Shown: positions 1-9,350, counted from the stretch's first letter. The stretch: 64,000 bases of DNA from Bacteroidota bacterium (GCA_016718035.1 JADKEK010000010.1:124001-188000); one strand, 5' to 3'. Notes: generated by a model from the sequence alone, not told the origin. Translations and numbers: made by a program.

Positions 1-754
1 CTACCGGTAATTGTGTAGTCTCATCAATAAAAAATGTTCCGGTAATTGTTCTACTAGGCAATTTGCCCGGTTGTTTAGATACTGCTTTTACTACCTTGGT
101 AGCACTAATGGTAATTGGTCCTGTATAGGATATGCCATCAACATCAGGCCAGTCGCCATTTGTGGTATATAAAATATCAGTTCCGCTTATTGTTACATCA
201 ACACTTCCAGCATAAAAACCCGGTGCAGTGGTAAATATTGGTTCATCTGAATATGCGGAATAACAAGTAACATCGTTCGGGTCTTTTGCTGTTTCCGTAT
301 CAGCATAACACCAATCACCACCATCAGGTATACGCGCCATAACATCAGTAGCATATACATTACCAATGGTAACGCTGTCAATCAAATTACCGCTTTCATC
401 ATAAAGCGCAACCGTTTCACCATTACTTAATTTAAAGTTGGTATGTAAATAATTGACAATACCGGGGCATCCGTAACAATCGCGATTTTTTTCTGATGCG
501 AAAATTAATAATCGTTCTCCGGCTTCAATAATGTAATTCGGTAATAACCACTTATTCCAGGTATCCGGGTTATCGGTAATGCCATATTGTTGTACGTTAA
601 TATCAGCAACGCCAATATTCATTATCTCAATCCAATCCGGAAATTGACCATCTTCATCAGCCACAACGCGATTATTTGGTGCTATTTCATTAATTACCAG
701 CTGTGCTGTTACCAATTGCGGAACGGCCAACAATAGAAGGAGGAGCTTTTTCAT
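1..754 (-). CDS. Secreted lamin-tail-domain protein, C-terminus cut by window edge
   Basis: Reading from the ATG at 754, the product opens with a signal peptide (MKKLLLLLLAVPQLVTAQ) and then LVINEIAPNN...DEDGQFPDWIEI, the typical start of a lamin-tail (LTD) domain of bacterial surface proteins. LTD continues to about residue 130 (SNGETVALYDESGNLID). It is followed by a segment with TTAPGFYAGSVDVTISG and ILYTTNG, resembling the chitobiase/beta-hexosaminidase C-terminal-type domain that often follows LTD in Bacteroidota. The frame is open through base 1, so about 251 residues are visible and the rest lies outside. Such proteins are usually large T9SS-exported or cell-surface proteins, often of the CotH or T9SS-sorted type; the export route here is inference because the C-terminus is missing. 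It is divergent from the gene at 1016. Confidence 0.8.
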   Translation of the reverse strand, partial: MKKLLLLLLAVPQLVTAQLVINEIAPNNRVVADEDGQFPDWIEIMNIGVADINVQQYGITDNPDTWNKWLLPNYIIEAGERLLIFASEKNRDCYGCPGIVNYLHTNFKLSNGETVALYDESGNLIDSVTIGNVYATDVMARIPDGGDWCYADTETAKDPNDVTCYSAYSDEPIFTTAPGFYAGSVDVTISGTDILYTTNGDWPDVDGISYTGPITISATKVVKAVSKQPGKLPSRTITGTFFIDETTQLPV

Positions 755-1015
755 GAAGCTAATTTAACTATTAATTCATAATTGCTTCATATTGGGTTTA
801 ACCTGAGGGGCGGCTACCTAAAATGTAAAGCTAGTATAACAATGATGTTAAAATTATGTGTAATGACAGGAAATTTGCCTGGAAACTACATAGTAGTAGC
901 ACAAACGACTAGAAGAATTGGTCCAAACGCAACAAAAATTACAAATTAATTGGTTATCTTGTGACTTCAAATTTATCAGGCAAACCCACAAAATTTTAAA
1001 ATTTCACCCTTTTTT

Positions 1016-2347
1016 ATGAAGACCTTAACCAGATTTTTATTGACTTTTTTATGCCTATTAGGTAGCAAACAGCTGCTTATAGCTCAAACGGATTGTGATA
1101 ATGTGACATCAGGCAATATTCCAATTACTGAAATTGGAACCGGATTTTTTATGGGCTATCAAGGCGGATTATATCCCGGTGGTTCTAATAATATTCCACC
1201 TGCTCATTTACTTGCCGGAAGAAATATGGGCAATACCATAAAACCTTTAAATGCAGAAGGAGCAGTAGATATGGACAATGGTAAAATTGTTTTTGTAGCC
1301 TTTGGAGCCTCTACCGCAGGTAATACTTTTAATACATTTAAAGCAACAGTAAATTCCACACCGGATATTTATAATCCTTGTTTGAAATTTGTTAATTTAT
1401 GTATGGGTGGCAAAGGATTGGAAACAATGATACCACCTCAACATGATTGGTACTGGGCACAAATTGCTGACACTTTAATGGAAGATTTTGAAGTAACTGC
1501 GGAACAAGTACAAATTGGTTGGATTAAAACGGCATCTAAAGATGATTCTATTCCTGAATTTCCTATGCAAGCTGATTCTATTTATGATAAATATATTCCG
1601 TCTATTCAACGAATAAAAGAAAATTTTCCGAATATTCGCATATTATACATCAGTAGTCATGCATATGGCGGTTATGCTGGCGAATTATCTGATAATGCCG
1701 ATTTAGCCGGTGAACCAGCTGCATATTATGGCGGATTTGCTGTTAAATGGGTAATAGAAGATCAAATTGAAGGCTCACCTGAACTTGATTATTTAGGAGT
1801 TGATGCAGTTTCACCCTGGTTGGCATGGGGGCCTTACTTTTGGGCAGATGGATTAACGCCCAGAGCAGCTGATGGATTAATTTGGGAATGTGAAGATTAT
1901 GAACCTGATGGTGGAGGATTTCACTTATCAGAATCAGGCAAAACTAAAGAGTCGGAGATGCTGATTGATTTTTTATATAATCATCCCACTTCGAAAAAAT
2001 GGTTCCGCAACGGTCCAAAATGGAGTAGTTGTGATCCGGCAGGAAGATTGGCTGATGGGTCTATAATTGAAAACGATTCCGAAACCGATTATTTTGAAGA
2101 TGCACTTACAATTTATCCTTCACCAAATGACGGTAATTTTTATGTATCATGGAATAATATAATAGCTGGAAATTGTTTATTGCAATTGGCAAATAGCCAG
2201 GGACAGGTTATTTACAATAAAACATTACAACTTGCAGAAGGTGATGTAAATCAACACATCAGTATACCAAATTTACCTTCGGGTATTTATTTTATTAATG
2301 TAATGGCAAATAATACAAGGCTGACAAAAACGCTTACGATAAAGTGA
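1016..2347 (+). CDS. Secreted SGNH-hydrolase-like protein with T9SS sorting domain
   Basis: 443 residues. A signal peptide (residues 1-24, ending LLIAQ) is followed by a domain I do not recognise outright. It carries features of an SGNH/GDSL fold: VFVAFGASTAG near residue 80 could be the nucleophile block, NLCMGGKGLETM near 125 a glycine block, and GGGFHLSESGK near 300 a final Asp/His-type block before a closing helix. The last ~80 residues (IYPSPNDGNFYVSW ... GIYFINVM...TLTIK) are a type A T9SS C-terminal sorting domain, so the protein is probably exported to the cell surface or medium. The hydrolase role is inference. It could act on polysaccharide esters or be catalytically inactive. A strong palindromic terminator follows the stop. 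Confidence 0.75.
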   Translation: MKTLTRFLLTFLCLLGSKQLLIAQTDCDNVTSGNIPITEIGTGFFMGYQGGLYPGGSNNIPPAHLLAGRNMGNTIKPLNAEGAVDMDNGKIVFVAFGASTAGNTFNTFKATVNSTPDIYNPCLKFVNLCMGGKGLETMIPPQHDWYWAQIADTLMEDFEVTAEQVQIGWIKTASKDDSIPEFPMQADSIYDKYIPSIQRIKENFPNIRILYISSHAYGGYAGELSDNADLAGEPAAYYGGFAVKWVIEDQIEGSPELDYLGVDAVSPWLAWGPYFWADGLTPRAADGLIWECEDYEPDGGGFHLSESGKTKESEMLIDFLYNHPTSKKWFRNGPKWSSCDPAGRLADGSIIENDSETDYFEDALTIYPSPNDGNFYVSWNNIIAGNCLLQLANSQGQVIYNKTLQLAEGDVNQHISIPNLPSGIYFINVMANNTRLTKTLTIK

Positions 2348-2360
2348 AAAAAATACCATA

Positions 2361-2390
2361 AAAAAAAGACCTCAATTGAGGTCTTTTTTT
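2361..2390. terminator. Bidirectional intrinsic terminator
   Basis: A perfect 15-bp inverted repeat (AAAAAAAGACCTCAA and its complement, centred at 2375/2376) with A and T tracts on its two sides. It lies between the convergent genes ending at 2347 (+) and 2412 (-) and can serve both. Confidence 0.9.
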
Positions 2391-2411
2391 TATGCTAAAT
2401 CAATTTTACGA

Positions 2412-2810
2412 TTATTTTTTATCAAATAATGGCTGCAGTGTTAACCACGCTAATGCCGGAAATAAATGCATAGGTGCAGCTAAGCCTAAAAATAACTCAG
2501 GTGCCATAATATCTAATGGCAAAGCAGTTGAAAGCGGGCCATAAAAGCTCGCAATAGAAAGGGTTGCCAGCAAAATATTAAAAAGAACCACACCATTTTT
2601 CTTTACATATTTGGTTATGAAAAAATAACCAATTGCCATTACAACACCGGCAAATATATTGGCGCCAATTATAGAACCGTAATTAATGATGGCGGAAAAA
2701 TCGGTCATCATGGCAAAATAATAAATTTTGTCCCAAACTATACAGGCTATGGTTGATGCTATTGCTGCAACTAGCCCTCTGATTAATACTGCTTTAAATG
2801 TCATACCCAT
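2412..2810 (-). CDS. Small integral membrane protein, function unknown
   Basis: 132 residues with four predicted hydrophobic segments (about 8-28, 44-66, 73-95 and 105-128). I do not recognise the family. The ATG at 2810 overlaps the YceI stop codon (TAATG), so the two are translationally coupled and probably act together in the envelope. An alternative ATG two codons downstream gives MTFKAV. No catalytic motif is seen, and the function beyond membrane location is unknown. Confidence 0.7.
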   Translation of the reverse strand: MGMTFKAVLIRGLVAAIASTIACIVWDKIYYFAMMTDFSAIINYGSIIGANIFAGVVMAIGYFFITKYVKKNGVVLFNILLATLSIASFYGPLSTALPLDIMAPELFLGLAAPMHLFPALAWLTLQPLFDKK

Positions 2811-3343
2811 TATTTAGTTACAGGTACACTAACTGATAATTTGATAACTTCCGATGCTGTACCGCCCGGTTCACCAATTTTCCAATCGTTGCGGTTTACC
2901 TCAAAGTTGCCTTTAAATGATGCACCGGTACTTGTTTTTTCTATTGTAAATGGAATGGTGATTTCTTTTTGTACACCATGCATATCAAGTATCCCTTTAG
3001 TCATTAATCCTGTACTTCCTTTGAAAACAGAAGTGGAGGTAAATTTAATTGTAGGATAAGTTTCAGCATCAAACCATTTTTTACTCACTGCATGTTTGTT
3101 CTGCATGCCGTTTCCGGTATTGATAGAATTTACATCAATTGTCACTTCAAATTTAGAAGCACCTAAATCATTTTCATCAAAAGCAATACTGCCTTTTAAA
3201 TCGTTAAATACACCTGATGGGTCTGCACTGCTAAAAGCTACTGAATAGCCATCAGCAATTTTCCATGTTTGTGCCGATTTAAATGTAAAGGCCGAGGCGA
3301 GCAACAATACAACTGCTGCTAAAGGAAAGATTATTTTTTTCAT
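2810..3343 (-). CDS. YceI family periplasmic lipid-binding protein
   Basis: 177 residues with an N-terminal signal peptide (MKKIIFPLAAVVLLLASAFTF) and a YceI lipocalin-like beta-barrel domain from about residue 28 to the end. Family landmarks include the opening strand WKIADGYSVAFSS, the GASKFEVTIDVNSINTGN segment with the following HAVSKKWFDAETYPTIKF, and MHGVQKEITIPFTI. YceI proteins bind isoprenoid-type lipids in the periplasm, and their exact role is unsettled. The length is normal. It is first in a two-gene unit with the membrane protein overlapping its stop. A TATTTTTG promoter box and a 20-bp palindrome lie upstream, suggesting repressor control. Confidence 0.92.
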   Translation of the reverse strand: MKKIIFPLAAVVLLLASAFTFKSAQTWKIADGYSVAFSSADPSGVFNDLKGSIAFDENDLGASKFEVTIDVNSINTGNGMQNKHAVSKKWFDAETYPTIKFTSTSVFKGSTGLMTKGILDMHGVQKEITIPFTIEKTSTGASFKGNFEVNRNDWKIGEPGGTASEVIKLSVSVPVTK

Positions 3344-3364
3344 AGTTTATTCATTTTTAACCCT

Positions 3365-3384
3365 AAATGTATGTATATACATTT
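3365..3384 (-). promoter_or_regulatory. Palindromic operator candidate before the YceI gene
   Basis: AAATGTAT and ATACATTT arms (8 bp each, perfect) around a 4-base spacer. It sits between the promoter box at 3392-3399 and the start codon, at about +2 to +21 of the predicted transcript. This placement and half-site type suit a dimeric repressor such as a MarR-family protein; the regulator's identity is inference. Confidence 0.5.
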
Positions 3385-3391
3385 AAGTTCC

Positions 3392-3399
3392 CAAAAATA
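3392..3399 (-). promoter_or_regulatory. Bacteroidota -7 promoter box for the YceI gene
   Basis: Minus-strand TATTTTTG matches the TAnnTTTG consensus exactly. It lies about 49 bases before the ATG at 3343. No clear -33 TTTG was found at the usual spacing. Confidence 0.45.
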
Positions 3400-3452
3400 G
3401 GTTAAATTTTATTAAATATGTTCGGGAAGGATTAGAATGCCCTAAACACGGG

Positions 3453-3977
3453 CTATTCAGGGAACCGATAGCCGTTGAGAAACATTTGGCTGACGTTAAA
3501 AATCGGATATTCACCAGGGCCAATAATGAGCATTACGGCCATATTATTGCCATCTACCCATCCTTTCACCTGCACTTGAGTACCGGTGTCATCAGCCCAG
3601 TAATCGATAACTCCAACGGCTTCGGGATTGTATTCAGTAGTATGTCCTTTACCATAACCGGCAGCACTTACTATAGCAAAACTGGATTGTAAAAAGTCCA
3701 AATAGGAAATCAGCAATGCTTCATTGAGCATTTTATCATCACCAATACTTTCTTTAAAATCAATAGCAATTATGGAAAACACAAAACTATCCACCTCTAC
3801 ATCTGCCGTATAAACCAACGAGCTATCTTCAGAATAGCTAATACTAAATTCCGGCTCACCAGGAAAATAGGCTGCTCCGGCACTTTCGCCGATGTCGTAT
3901 TTGGTAAATCTAGGCACCTGCGCATTAACTAGCGTAAAACAAATAATACTCAAAGTGAATAATACTAATTTTTTCAT
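3453..3977 (-). CDS. Exported hypothetical protein
   Basis: 174 residues from the ATG at 3977, where MKKLVLFTLSIICFTLVNAQ forms a clear signal peptide. A longer frame reaches 4010 but would put a hydrophobic extension before it and run over the terminator hairpin at 3996-4024. The mature part is rich in beta-type sequence (FSISYSEDSSLVYTADVEVDS ... VQVKGWVDGNNMAVMLII) and resembles small periplasmic proteins of the 'domain of unknown function' type. No catalytic motif is seen. It appears monocistronic. Confidence 0.7.
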   Translation of the reverse strand: MKKLVLFTLSIICFTLVNAQVPRFTKYDIGESAGAAYFPGEPEFSISYSEDSSLVYTADVEVDSFVFSIIAIDFKESIGDDKMLNEALLISYLDFLQSSFAIVSAAGYGKGHTTEYNPEAVGVIDYWADDTGTQVQVKGWVDGNNMAVMLIIGPGEYPIFNVSQMFLNGYRFPE

Positions 3978-3995
3978 GTCAATAAAGGTAAAATA

Positions 3996-4024
3996 AAAAA
4001 GCGGCATCATTGTGCCGCTTTTTA
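3996..4024 (-). terminator. Intrinsic terminator of the kelch-protein gene
   Basis: On the minus strand an AAAAAGCGGCA stem pairs with TGCCGCTTTTT around a short loop and is followed by T residues. It lies 17 bases past the stop at 4041 and ahead of the start at 3977. Confidence 0.85.
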
Positions 4025-4040
4025 AAACTTTTTTTTATCA

Positions 4041-5510
4041 TTAATCAATCATTACTTTTTTTACTATTCGGTTACCTGTTTCATCATGAATAATTAATAT
4101 GTAATTACCCGGAACCAAATCTGTTACCTGCATACTTGTTGTATTATTTGCTATGTTCATCATTTTCACTGCTCTGCCATTCAAGTCATATAATGTAGCA
4201 TAAGTTGCAGCATATATAGTTGGTATTTCAATATTCAATACCACACTTGACGGATTGGGATATACAATAGCCTCAAAAACGGGGTTAATAATTTCTTCAG
4301 CAATAAGACGTAATGGTGCAGTAAAAATATCAACGCGTTTGGTATTGGTTGGAGTAGGATAGCCATAAGCTATAGTTCCACCTGCAAAAAATCCTTTACT
4401 GCCAACAGTTGTAGCAGCAACACCAGTGCGTGCAATAGATAAATTTTGTGTTGACCAACTGTTTAAAATTGGGTCATAAATTTGTACCAAGTCGGTATAA
4501 GTTCCTGCAGGAACTAAACTACCACCGGCAGCATATAATTTACCATTTATTACACTCAATGAAAATCCTGTTACATTGGTTGGCATTGTAATTGTACTCC
4601 AAGTATTAGTGAGTGTATTGAGCACATAAATATCGTTCGCATTTCCACCAAGTCCGCCACCAAAATAGGCATTATTACCAATTACAACTGACCTCATGGC
4701 TGATTTAGCAATTGGCATATATACTACTGACCATGAATTGGTAGATGCATTGTAAATATCCACATTGGTTACATCACCCATATTACCGGTACCGCCTGCA
4801 AAAATGATTAAATCACCCACTACAGCAACAGCAATATTTTCACGTTTTTTAGAAAGTGTAGTTTTTGTCCAAATACCTGTTGTTACATCATAAATATCGG
4901 CGTTATTGGAAGGTACAATATTATAGGACATGTCCCAATACCAACCTCCCGCAAAAACTATTTTATTTCCTGCAGCGCCAACTGCAATATTTGATCTTGC
5001 TTTAGATAAATTGGCAGTTGTTCTCGCACCGGTTACTGCATCGAAAATATCTACCTTTTTATACATATTTACCGGACCGGCAATGTCTGTTCGGCCAGTT
5101 CCACCTGCAAATACTACTTTATTGCCAATGGCACCTGCTCCACCAATTTCTCTTGCAGTAGATAAATTGAGTGTAGACCAGGTATTAGTAGTACTGTTAT
5201 AAACATTTACTGTTTTGGTGTATTGTGGGTCGGCAAAATAGCCATATTTACCACCTGCAAAATATACTTTATCACCATAACTTACTACATCAATCAATGT
5301 TCTGGCAATGGTTAAATTGCCATAAGTATGCACACCTGTTACAGCATTAAATACATTCCATTCAGTACCATTTGAAAAAACGGCACAAGTAGAGGTGGAA
5401 GCTGCATACATATTGACAGCTGCCGTATTGGTTGAATCTATTACCCATTGGGCTTTGCCAAGGCTAATAATCATCAACATAACACTAAATAATAACAATC
5501 TCTTTTTCAT
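4041..5510 (-). CDS. Secreted kelch-repeat protein with T9SS sorting domain
   Basis: 489 residues from the ATG at 5510 (MKKRLLLFSVMLMIISLGKAQ, signal peptide). The body contains about seven kelch-like blades of ~48 residues, each with a core such as GNKVVFAGGTG, GNKIVFAGGWYW, GDLIIFAGGTG, GNNAYFGGGLGG or GSKGFFAGGTI, followed by a VDIYNASTNSW-type strand. This predicts a beta-propeller used in binding. The final ~75 residues (VYPNPSSVVLNIEI ... GNYILIIHDETGNRIVKKVMID) are a type A T9SS sorting domain. It is therefore an extracellular or surface adhesion/binding protein with unknown ligand. An in-frame TTG/ATG extension to 5534 is less likely because it would precede the signal peptide. Confidence 0.88.
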   Translation of the reverse strand: MKKRLLLFSVMLMIISLGKAQWVIDSTNTAAVNMYAASTSTCAVFSNGTEWNVFNAVTGVHTYGNLTIARTLIDVVSYGDKVYFAGGKYGYFADPQYTKTVNVYNSTTNTWSTLNLSTAREIGGAGAIGNKVVFAGGTGRTDIAGPVNMYKKVDIFDAVTGARTTANLSKARSNIAVGAAGNKIVFAGGWYWDMSYNIVPSNNADIYDVTTGIWTKTTLSKKRENIAVAVVGDLIIFAGGTGNMGDVTNVDIYNASTNSWSVVYMPIAKSAMRSVVIGNNAYFGGGLGGNANDIYVLNTLTNTWSTITMPTNVTGFSLSVINGKLYAAGGSLVPAGTYTDLVQIYDPILNSWSTQNLSIARTGVAATTVGSKGFFAGGTIAYGYPTPTNTKRVDIFTAPLRLIAEEIINPVFEAIVYPNPSSVVLNIEIPTIYAATYATLYDLNGRAVKMMNIANNTTSMQVTDLVPGNYILIIHDETGNRIVKKVMID

Positions 5511-5659
5511 AATTTTGGTTTTTAGAAAACACATTTATATTACAAAGTTCTCTCGTAACCAAAGAGGGTAATGTGACAATTGTTACTTAGCGGGGTGACA
5601 GATATTGCTGGTTTCCAACAATTTTAAGGGTATCTTTTAAGTAATTAATGAGGTATGAA

Positions 5660-6946
5660 TTATTTTCCACCATTCATAAATAATGTGTTTAAATCGCCTC
5701 GTTTTTTGATATCATTTAAAACGGTTTCCTGTTTTACAAAGAAAAAGGGTGGAAGTTGTTCCCATTGCTCAGGATGGTAAGTGTATTTAACAAATTCGTT
5801 GTTTTCATAGGTGTTTAATTGTTGCATTAGGGTATCATCAATGATATATCCAATCGAATCGCAAGTCCATTCTGAATAATCGGTTATTTGATAAACTTCC
5901 TGATTAGTTGCCACATGGGTAAATGAATTGGTATGTGCATGGAAAATATTTTTCACAAAGTATTTGCCATTTAAGTTGAGATAATTTATTTCCAAATACC
6001 CTTCATCAAATTCGCCTGTATATTTTAAATCGGGCATTAAAAAATTATTGTTTTTTGGATATTCATATTTAGGGTCACGTTTAGCTTCACGAACAATTTT
6101 TAAAATAGCGTAATCGTCTTTATTAATAATATAATATCCGCTCTCATCTGCTTCACCATAAAACTCTTCTGAGGAATAATTATCTACACCGTGATTTTCA
6201 CCTGTAATCCCACGCAAGCTATAACTAATTACCCAGGTGCTGTCGGTAGAGGTGGAGTCGATATAAAAATCACCATGTCGTAAAAAATAGGGCGTCAATA
6301 AAGAGTAATCGTGATGGTATACCGGATTTTGTTTAAAAACATCATATAATGCATGGTCATAATATTGGTCTATCGCAATTGTATATCGCGTGCGTCTTAT
6401 TTTTTGTAAACCAAATGCTTCATCGCAACCCAATTTATTTTTTTCATTTTTAATCCGCATCACCGTCGCCACATTAGCTTCTGTAATTTCACGAAATACA
6501 TTATTTATTTTTTTATAGTTGCGATAAAATCCAAAAGCAATATGCGCAGAATCAGCGTATAAATAGGGGAGTTGTCCTGCTGCTTTTTTCATTATGGTCA
6601 ACCCATCCAGATATTCAATAGGTACGGTTTCCAATTCATACGGGGGACAAAAAACTACAACCGGTGAAAATTGGGTATTTGGTTTCGGAATACTGATTGC
6701 TACATGACAATTTAATCCAAGCACAGTCAAATTGATGGCTCCGGTATCCGGTCGGTTTATTTCAAATTTCCCTAAACTATCGGTGCTGTAAAGTCCTCTC
6801 ACCCCTTCCAACTGAATAGGGCAGTCAGCCATTGGCGCGTTAGTAGCAGCGTTAATAATGGTGGCAGTATATATATGTTGCGCATTGATTTGCAGGGGTG
6901 CGCAAAAAACAATCAATACCAACCATATAGTCACCACATATTTCAT
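5660..6946 (-). CDS. Carboxypeptidase-regulatory-like domain protein, exported
   Basis: 428 residues from ATG 6946 (MKYVVTIWLVLIVFCAPLQINAQ signal region). Residues ~25-100 form a CarboxypepD_reg-like beta-sandwich (TATIINAATNAPMADCPIQL ... TDSLGKFEINRP). The remainder, about 300 residues with FGFYRNYKKINN and EANVATV, matches the architecture of the uncharacterised Bacteroidota proteins annotated only as carboxypeptidase-like regulatory domain-containing. These are thought to be periplasmic or outer-membrane associated. No T9SS tail or TonB box is evident. An in-frame TTG at 6955 is the only earlier start. A -7 box only 7 bases upstream of the ATG implies an almost leaderless mRNA. Confidence 0.8.
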   Translation of the reverse strand: MKYVVTIWLVLIVFCAPLQINAQHIYTATIINAATNAPMADCPIQLEGVRGLYSTDSLGKFEINRPDTGAINLTVLGLNCHVAISIPKPNTQFSPVVVFCPPYELETVPIEYLDGLTIMKKAAGQLPYLYADSAHIAFGFYRNYKKINNVFREITEANVATVMRIKNEKNKLGCDEAFGLQKIRRTRYTIAIDQYYDHALYDVFKQNPVYHHDYSLLTPYFLRHGDFYIDSTSTDSTWVISYSLRGITGENHGVDNYSSEEFYGEADESGYYIINKDDYAILKIVREAKRDPKYEYPKNNNFLMPDLKYTGEFDEGYLEINYLNLNGKYFVKNIFHAHTNSFTHVATNQEVYQITDYSEWTCDSIGYIIDDTLMQQLNTYENNEFVKYTYHPEQWEQLPPFFFVKQETVLNDIKKRGDLNTLFMNGGK

Positions 6947-6952
6947 ATCCAC

Positions 6953-6960
6953 CAAAATTA
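6953..6960 (-). promoter_or_regulatory. TAnnTTTG box directly before the start at 6946
   Basis: Minus-strand TAATTTTG is an exact consensus match. Its distance to the ATG puts the predicted transcript start within about 3 bases of the start codon. Confidence 0.45.
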
Positions 6961-7041
6961 TACATTACTAATCATTCAATTTCATCCCAAAGTAAAATTT
7001 AAATACCCTCCCGTAACTTCCTGCCTCCCCGCCTTCCCGGC

Positions 7042-7073
7042 AAAAAAAAAGCCCCCACAAAAACGCGGAGGCT
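7042..7073 (-). terminator. Intrinsic terminator of aconitase gene
   Basis: On the minus strand AGCCTCCGC pairs with GTGGGGGCT (two G-U pairs) around a 6-base loop, followed by a run of T. It lies 22 bases after the aconitase stop. Confidence 0.85.
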
Positions 7074-7094
7074 CATATAACAATATATTATAAA

Positions 7095-9350
7095 TCACTC
7101 ATTAATTAAATTTAACGCAGAACCAGCCTTAAACCATTCTATTTGTTGTTGATTATAAGTATGATTAACAGTAATATTTTCGCTGCTGCCATTACTGTGA
7201 TTTAAAACTAAAGTAAGCGGCACATTCGGAGCAAATGATGTTAAACCAATAATATCAATTACATCATCTTCCAAAATTTTATCGTAATCATTTTTATCCG
7301 CAAAAGTTAACGCTAACATACCTTGTTTTTTCAAGTTGGTTTCGTGGATACGCGCAAACGATTTTACTAAAATGGCACGGACACCTAAGAAACGTGGTTC
7401 CATAGCAGCGTGTTCGCGGCTTGAACCTTCACCATAATTTTCATCACCAACTACAATAGAACCAATTCCTGCAGCTTTATAATCGCGTTGTACTTTTGGT
7501 ACTGATTCGTAAGCACCTGTTAATTGATTTTTAACGGCATCGGTTTTTTCATTAAAATAATTGAGCGCACCAATTAACATATTATTGGAAATGTTATCTA
7601 AGTGTCCGCGGAATTTTAACCATGGACCCGCCATTGAAATATGGTCGGTAGTACATTTTCCTTTTGCTTTAATTAATAATTTTAATCCTTTTAAATCGGT
7701 TCCTTCCCATGCTTTAAACGGTGCTAATAATTGCAAACGTTTTGAATCCGCTGCAACAATTACATTAACTTCACTGCCATCAACAGCCGGTTCAATATAA
7801 CCTGCATCTTCAACAGCAAAACCTTTGGTTGGTAATTCCAAACCTTTAGGTTCGTCTAACATCACCGCAACACCATCTTCGTTAATTAAAGTATCAGTAA
7901 GTGGATTAAATGTAATAGAACCTGCAATTGCTAATGCAGTTACAATTTCCGGTGACGCAACAAATGCATGCGTATTCGGATTACCATCGTTGCGTTTTGC
8001 AAAGTTTCTGTTGAAAGAAGTAATAATGGTGTTTTTCCGTTCAGGGTCGTTGCTGTGACGTGCCCACTGACCAATACATGGTCCGCAAGCATTTGCTAAC
8101 ACAACACCACCAATTTTTTCGAAATCGGATAGTATACCATCGCGTTCTACCGTAAATCGCACTAATTCACTTCCCGGTGTTATGGTAAATTCTGATTTTA
8201 CTTTTAATTTTTTTGCCACAGCTTGTTTTGCCAATGAAGCAGCGCGGTCTAAATCTTCGTAACTGGAATTGGTACAAGAACCAATTAAACCTACTTCTAA
8301 TTCTGCTGGCCAGTTATTCGCAATAACAGCATCTTTTAATTTTGAAATTGGCCAAGCTAAATCCGGGGTAAAAGGACCATTTACATGTGGTTCCAATTCA
8401 CTCAAATTAATTTCAATAACCTGATCAAAATAAGCCGATGGATTAGCATACACTTCTGCATCACCATTCAAATGTGCGGCAACGGTATCAGCTAATGCAA
8501 CAATATCGGAACGATCGGTAGCATTTAAATATCTGCGCATGCTATCATCGTAACCAAATACTGATGTAGTTGCACCAATTTCTGCACCCATATTACAAAT
8601 TGTGCCTTTACCTGTGCAGGAAATACTTTCTGCACCTTCACCAAAATATTCTACAATTGCACCGGTTCCACCTTTCACGGTTAAAATTCCGGCAACTTTT
8701 AAAATCACATCTTTAGCACTGGTCCAGCCACTCATTTTACCGGTGAGTTTTACACCAATTAATTTTGGCATTTTAAGCTCCCAAGGGAAACCTGCCATCA
8801 CATCTACTGCATCGGCACCACCAACACCAATTGCCACCATGCCTAAACCGCCGGCATTTACGGTATGACTGTCGGTTCCAATCATCATACCACCCGGAAA
8901 TGCATAATTTTCAAGCACTACTTGGTGAATAATACCTGCACCCGGTTTCCAAAAACCAATACCATATTTGTTTGAAACAGAAGCCAAAAAGTCAAATACT
9001 TCTTTGCTGCTTTCCAGTGCTGCTGCTAAATCCTGCTGTGCACCAACTTTTGCCTGAATAAGGTGGTCGCAATGCACTGTAGAAGGAACAGCTACTTTTT
9101 TCTTACCTGCGCTCATAAACTGCAATAATGCCATTTGAGCGGTAGCATCCTGCATGGCAACACGGTCCGGCCCAAAATCCACATAATCCTTGCCGCGCAC
9201 GTAGTTTTTCGTCGCCAAACCCTCGCTCAGGTGAGCATACAATATCTTCTCAGTAAGGGTTAAAGGACGGTTAAGAATAGCTCTTGCAGCAGCAATTTTT
9301 GAAGGATAATTGGCATAAACCTGTTTAATCATTTCAATATCGAAAGCCAT
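7095..9350 (-). CDS. acn: Aconitate hydratase (mitochondrial type)
   Basis: 751 residues, the normal size for the aconitase form shared by mitochondria and Bacteroidota. It interconverts citrate and isocitrate in the TCA cycle using a 4Fe-4S cluster in the cytoplasm. Visible signatures are the substrate-domain motif IGTDSHTVNAGGLGMVAIGV, the cluster-ligand segments GLIGSCTNSSYED and ANACGPCIGQW (three cysteines in total), and the C-terminal swivel-domain motif GEGSSREHAAMEPRFLG. The start MAFDIEMIKQVY agrees with family N-termini. It is monocistronic, with a TACCTTTG promoter box at 9380-9387 and an intrinsic terminator downstream. All key residues I can check are present. Confidence 0.97.
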   Translation of the reverse strand: MAFDIEMIKQVYANYPSKIAAARAILNRPLTLTEKILYAHLSEGLATKNYVRGKDYVDFGPDRVAMQDATAQMALLQFMSAGKKKVAVPSTVHCDHLIQAKVGAQQDLAAALESSKEVFDFLASVSNKYGIGFWKPGAGIIHQVVLENYAFPGGMMIGTDSHTVNAGGLGMVAIGVGGADAVDVMAGFPWELKMPKLIGVKLTGKMSGWTSAKDVILKVAGILTVKGGTGAIVEYFGEGAESISCTGKGTICNMGAEIGATTSVFGYDDSMRRYLNATDRSDIVALADTVAAHLNGDAEVYANPSAYFDQVIEINLSELEPHVNGPFTPDLAWPISKLKDAVIANNWPAELEVGLIGSCTNSSYEDLDRAASLAKQAVAKKLKVKSEFTITPGSELVRFTVERDGILSDFEKIGGVVLANACGPCIGQWARHSNDPERKNTIITSFNRNFAKRNDGNPNTHAFVASPEIVTALAIAGSITFNPLTDTLINEDGVAVMLDEPKGLELPTKGFAVEDAGYIEPAVDGSEVNVIVAADSKRLQLLAPFKAWEGTDLKGLKLLIKAKGKCTTDHISMAGPWLKFRGHLDNISNNMLIGALNYFNEKTDAVKNQLTGAYESVPKVQRDYKAAGIGSIVVGDENYGEGSSREHAAMEPRFLGVRAILVKSFARIHETNLKKQGMLALTFADKNDYDKILEDDVIDIIGLTSFAPNVPLTLVLNHSNGSSENITVNHTYNQQQIEWFKAGSALNLINE

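Noticed and set aside
7561..8868. Open frames opposite aconitase
   Set aside because: Aconitase is fully conserved on the other strand, and these frames follow from its codon usage.
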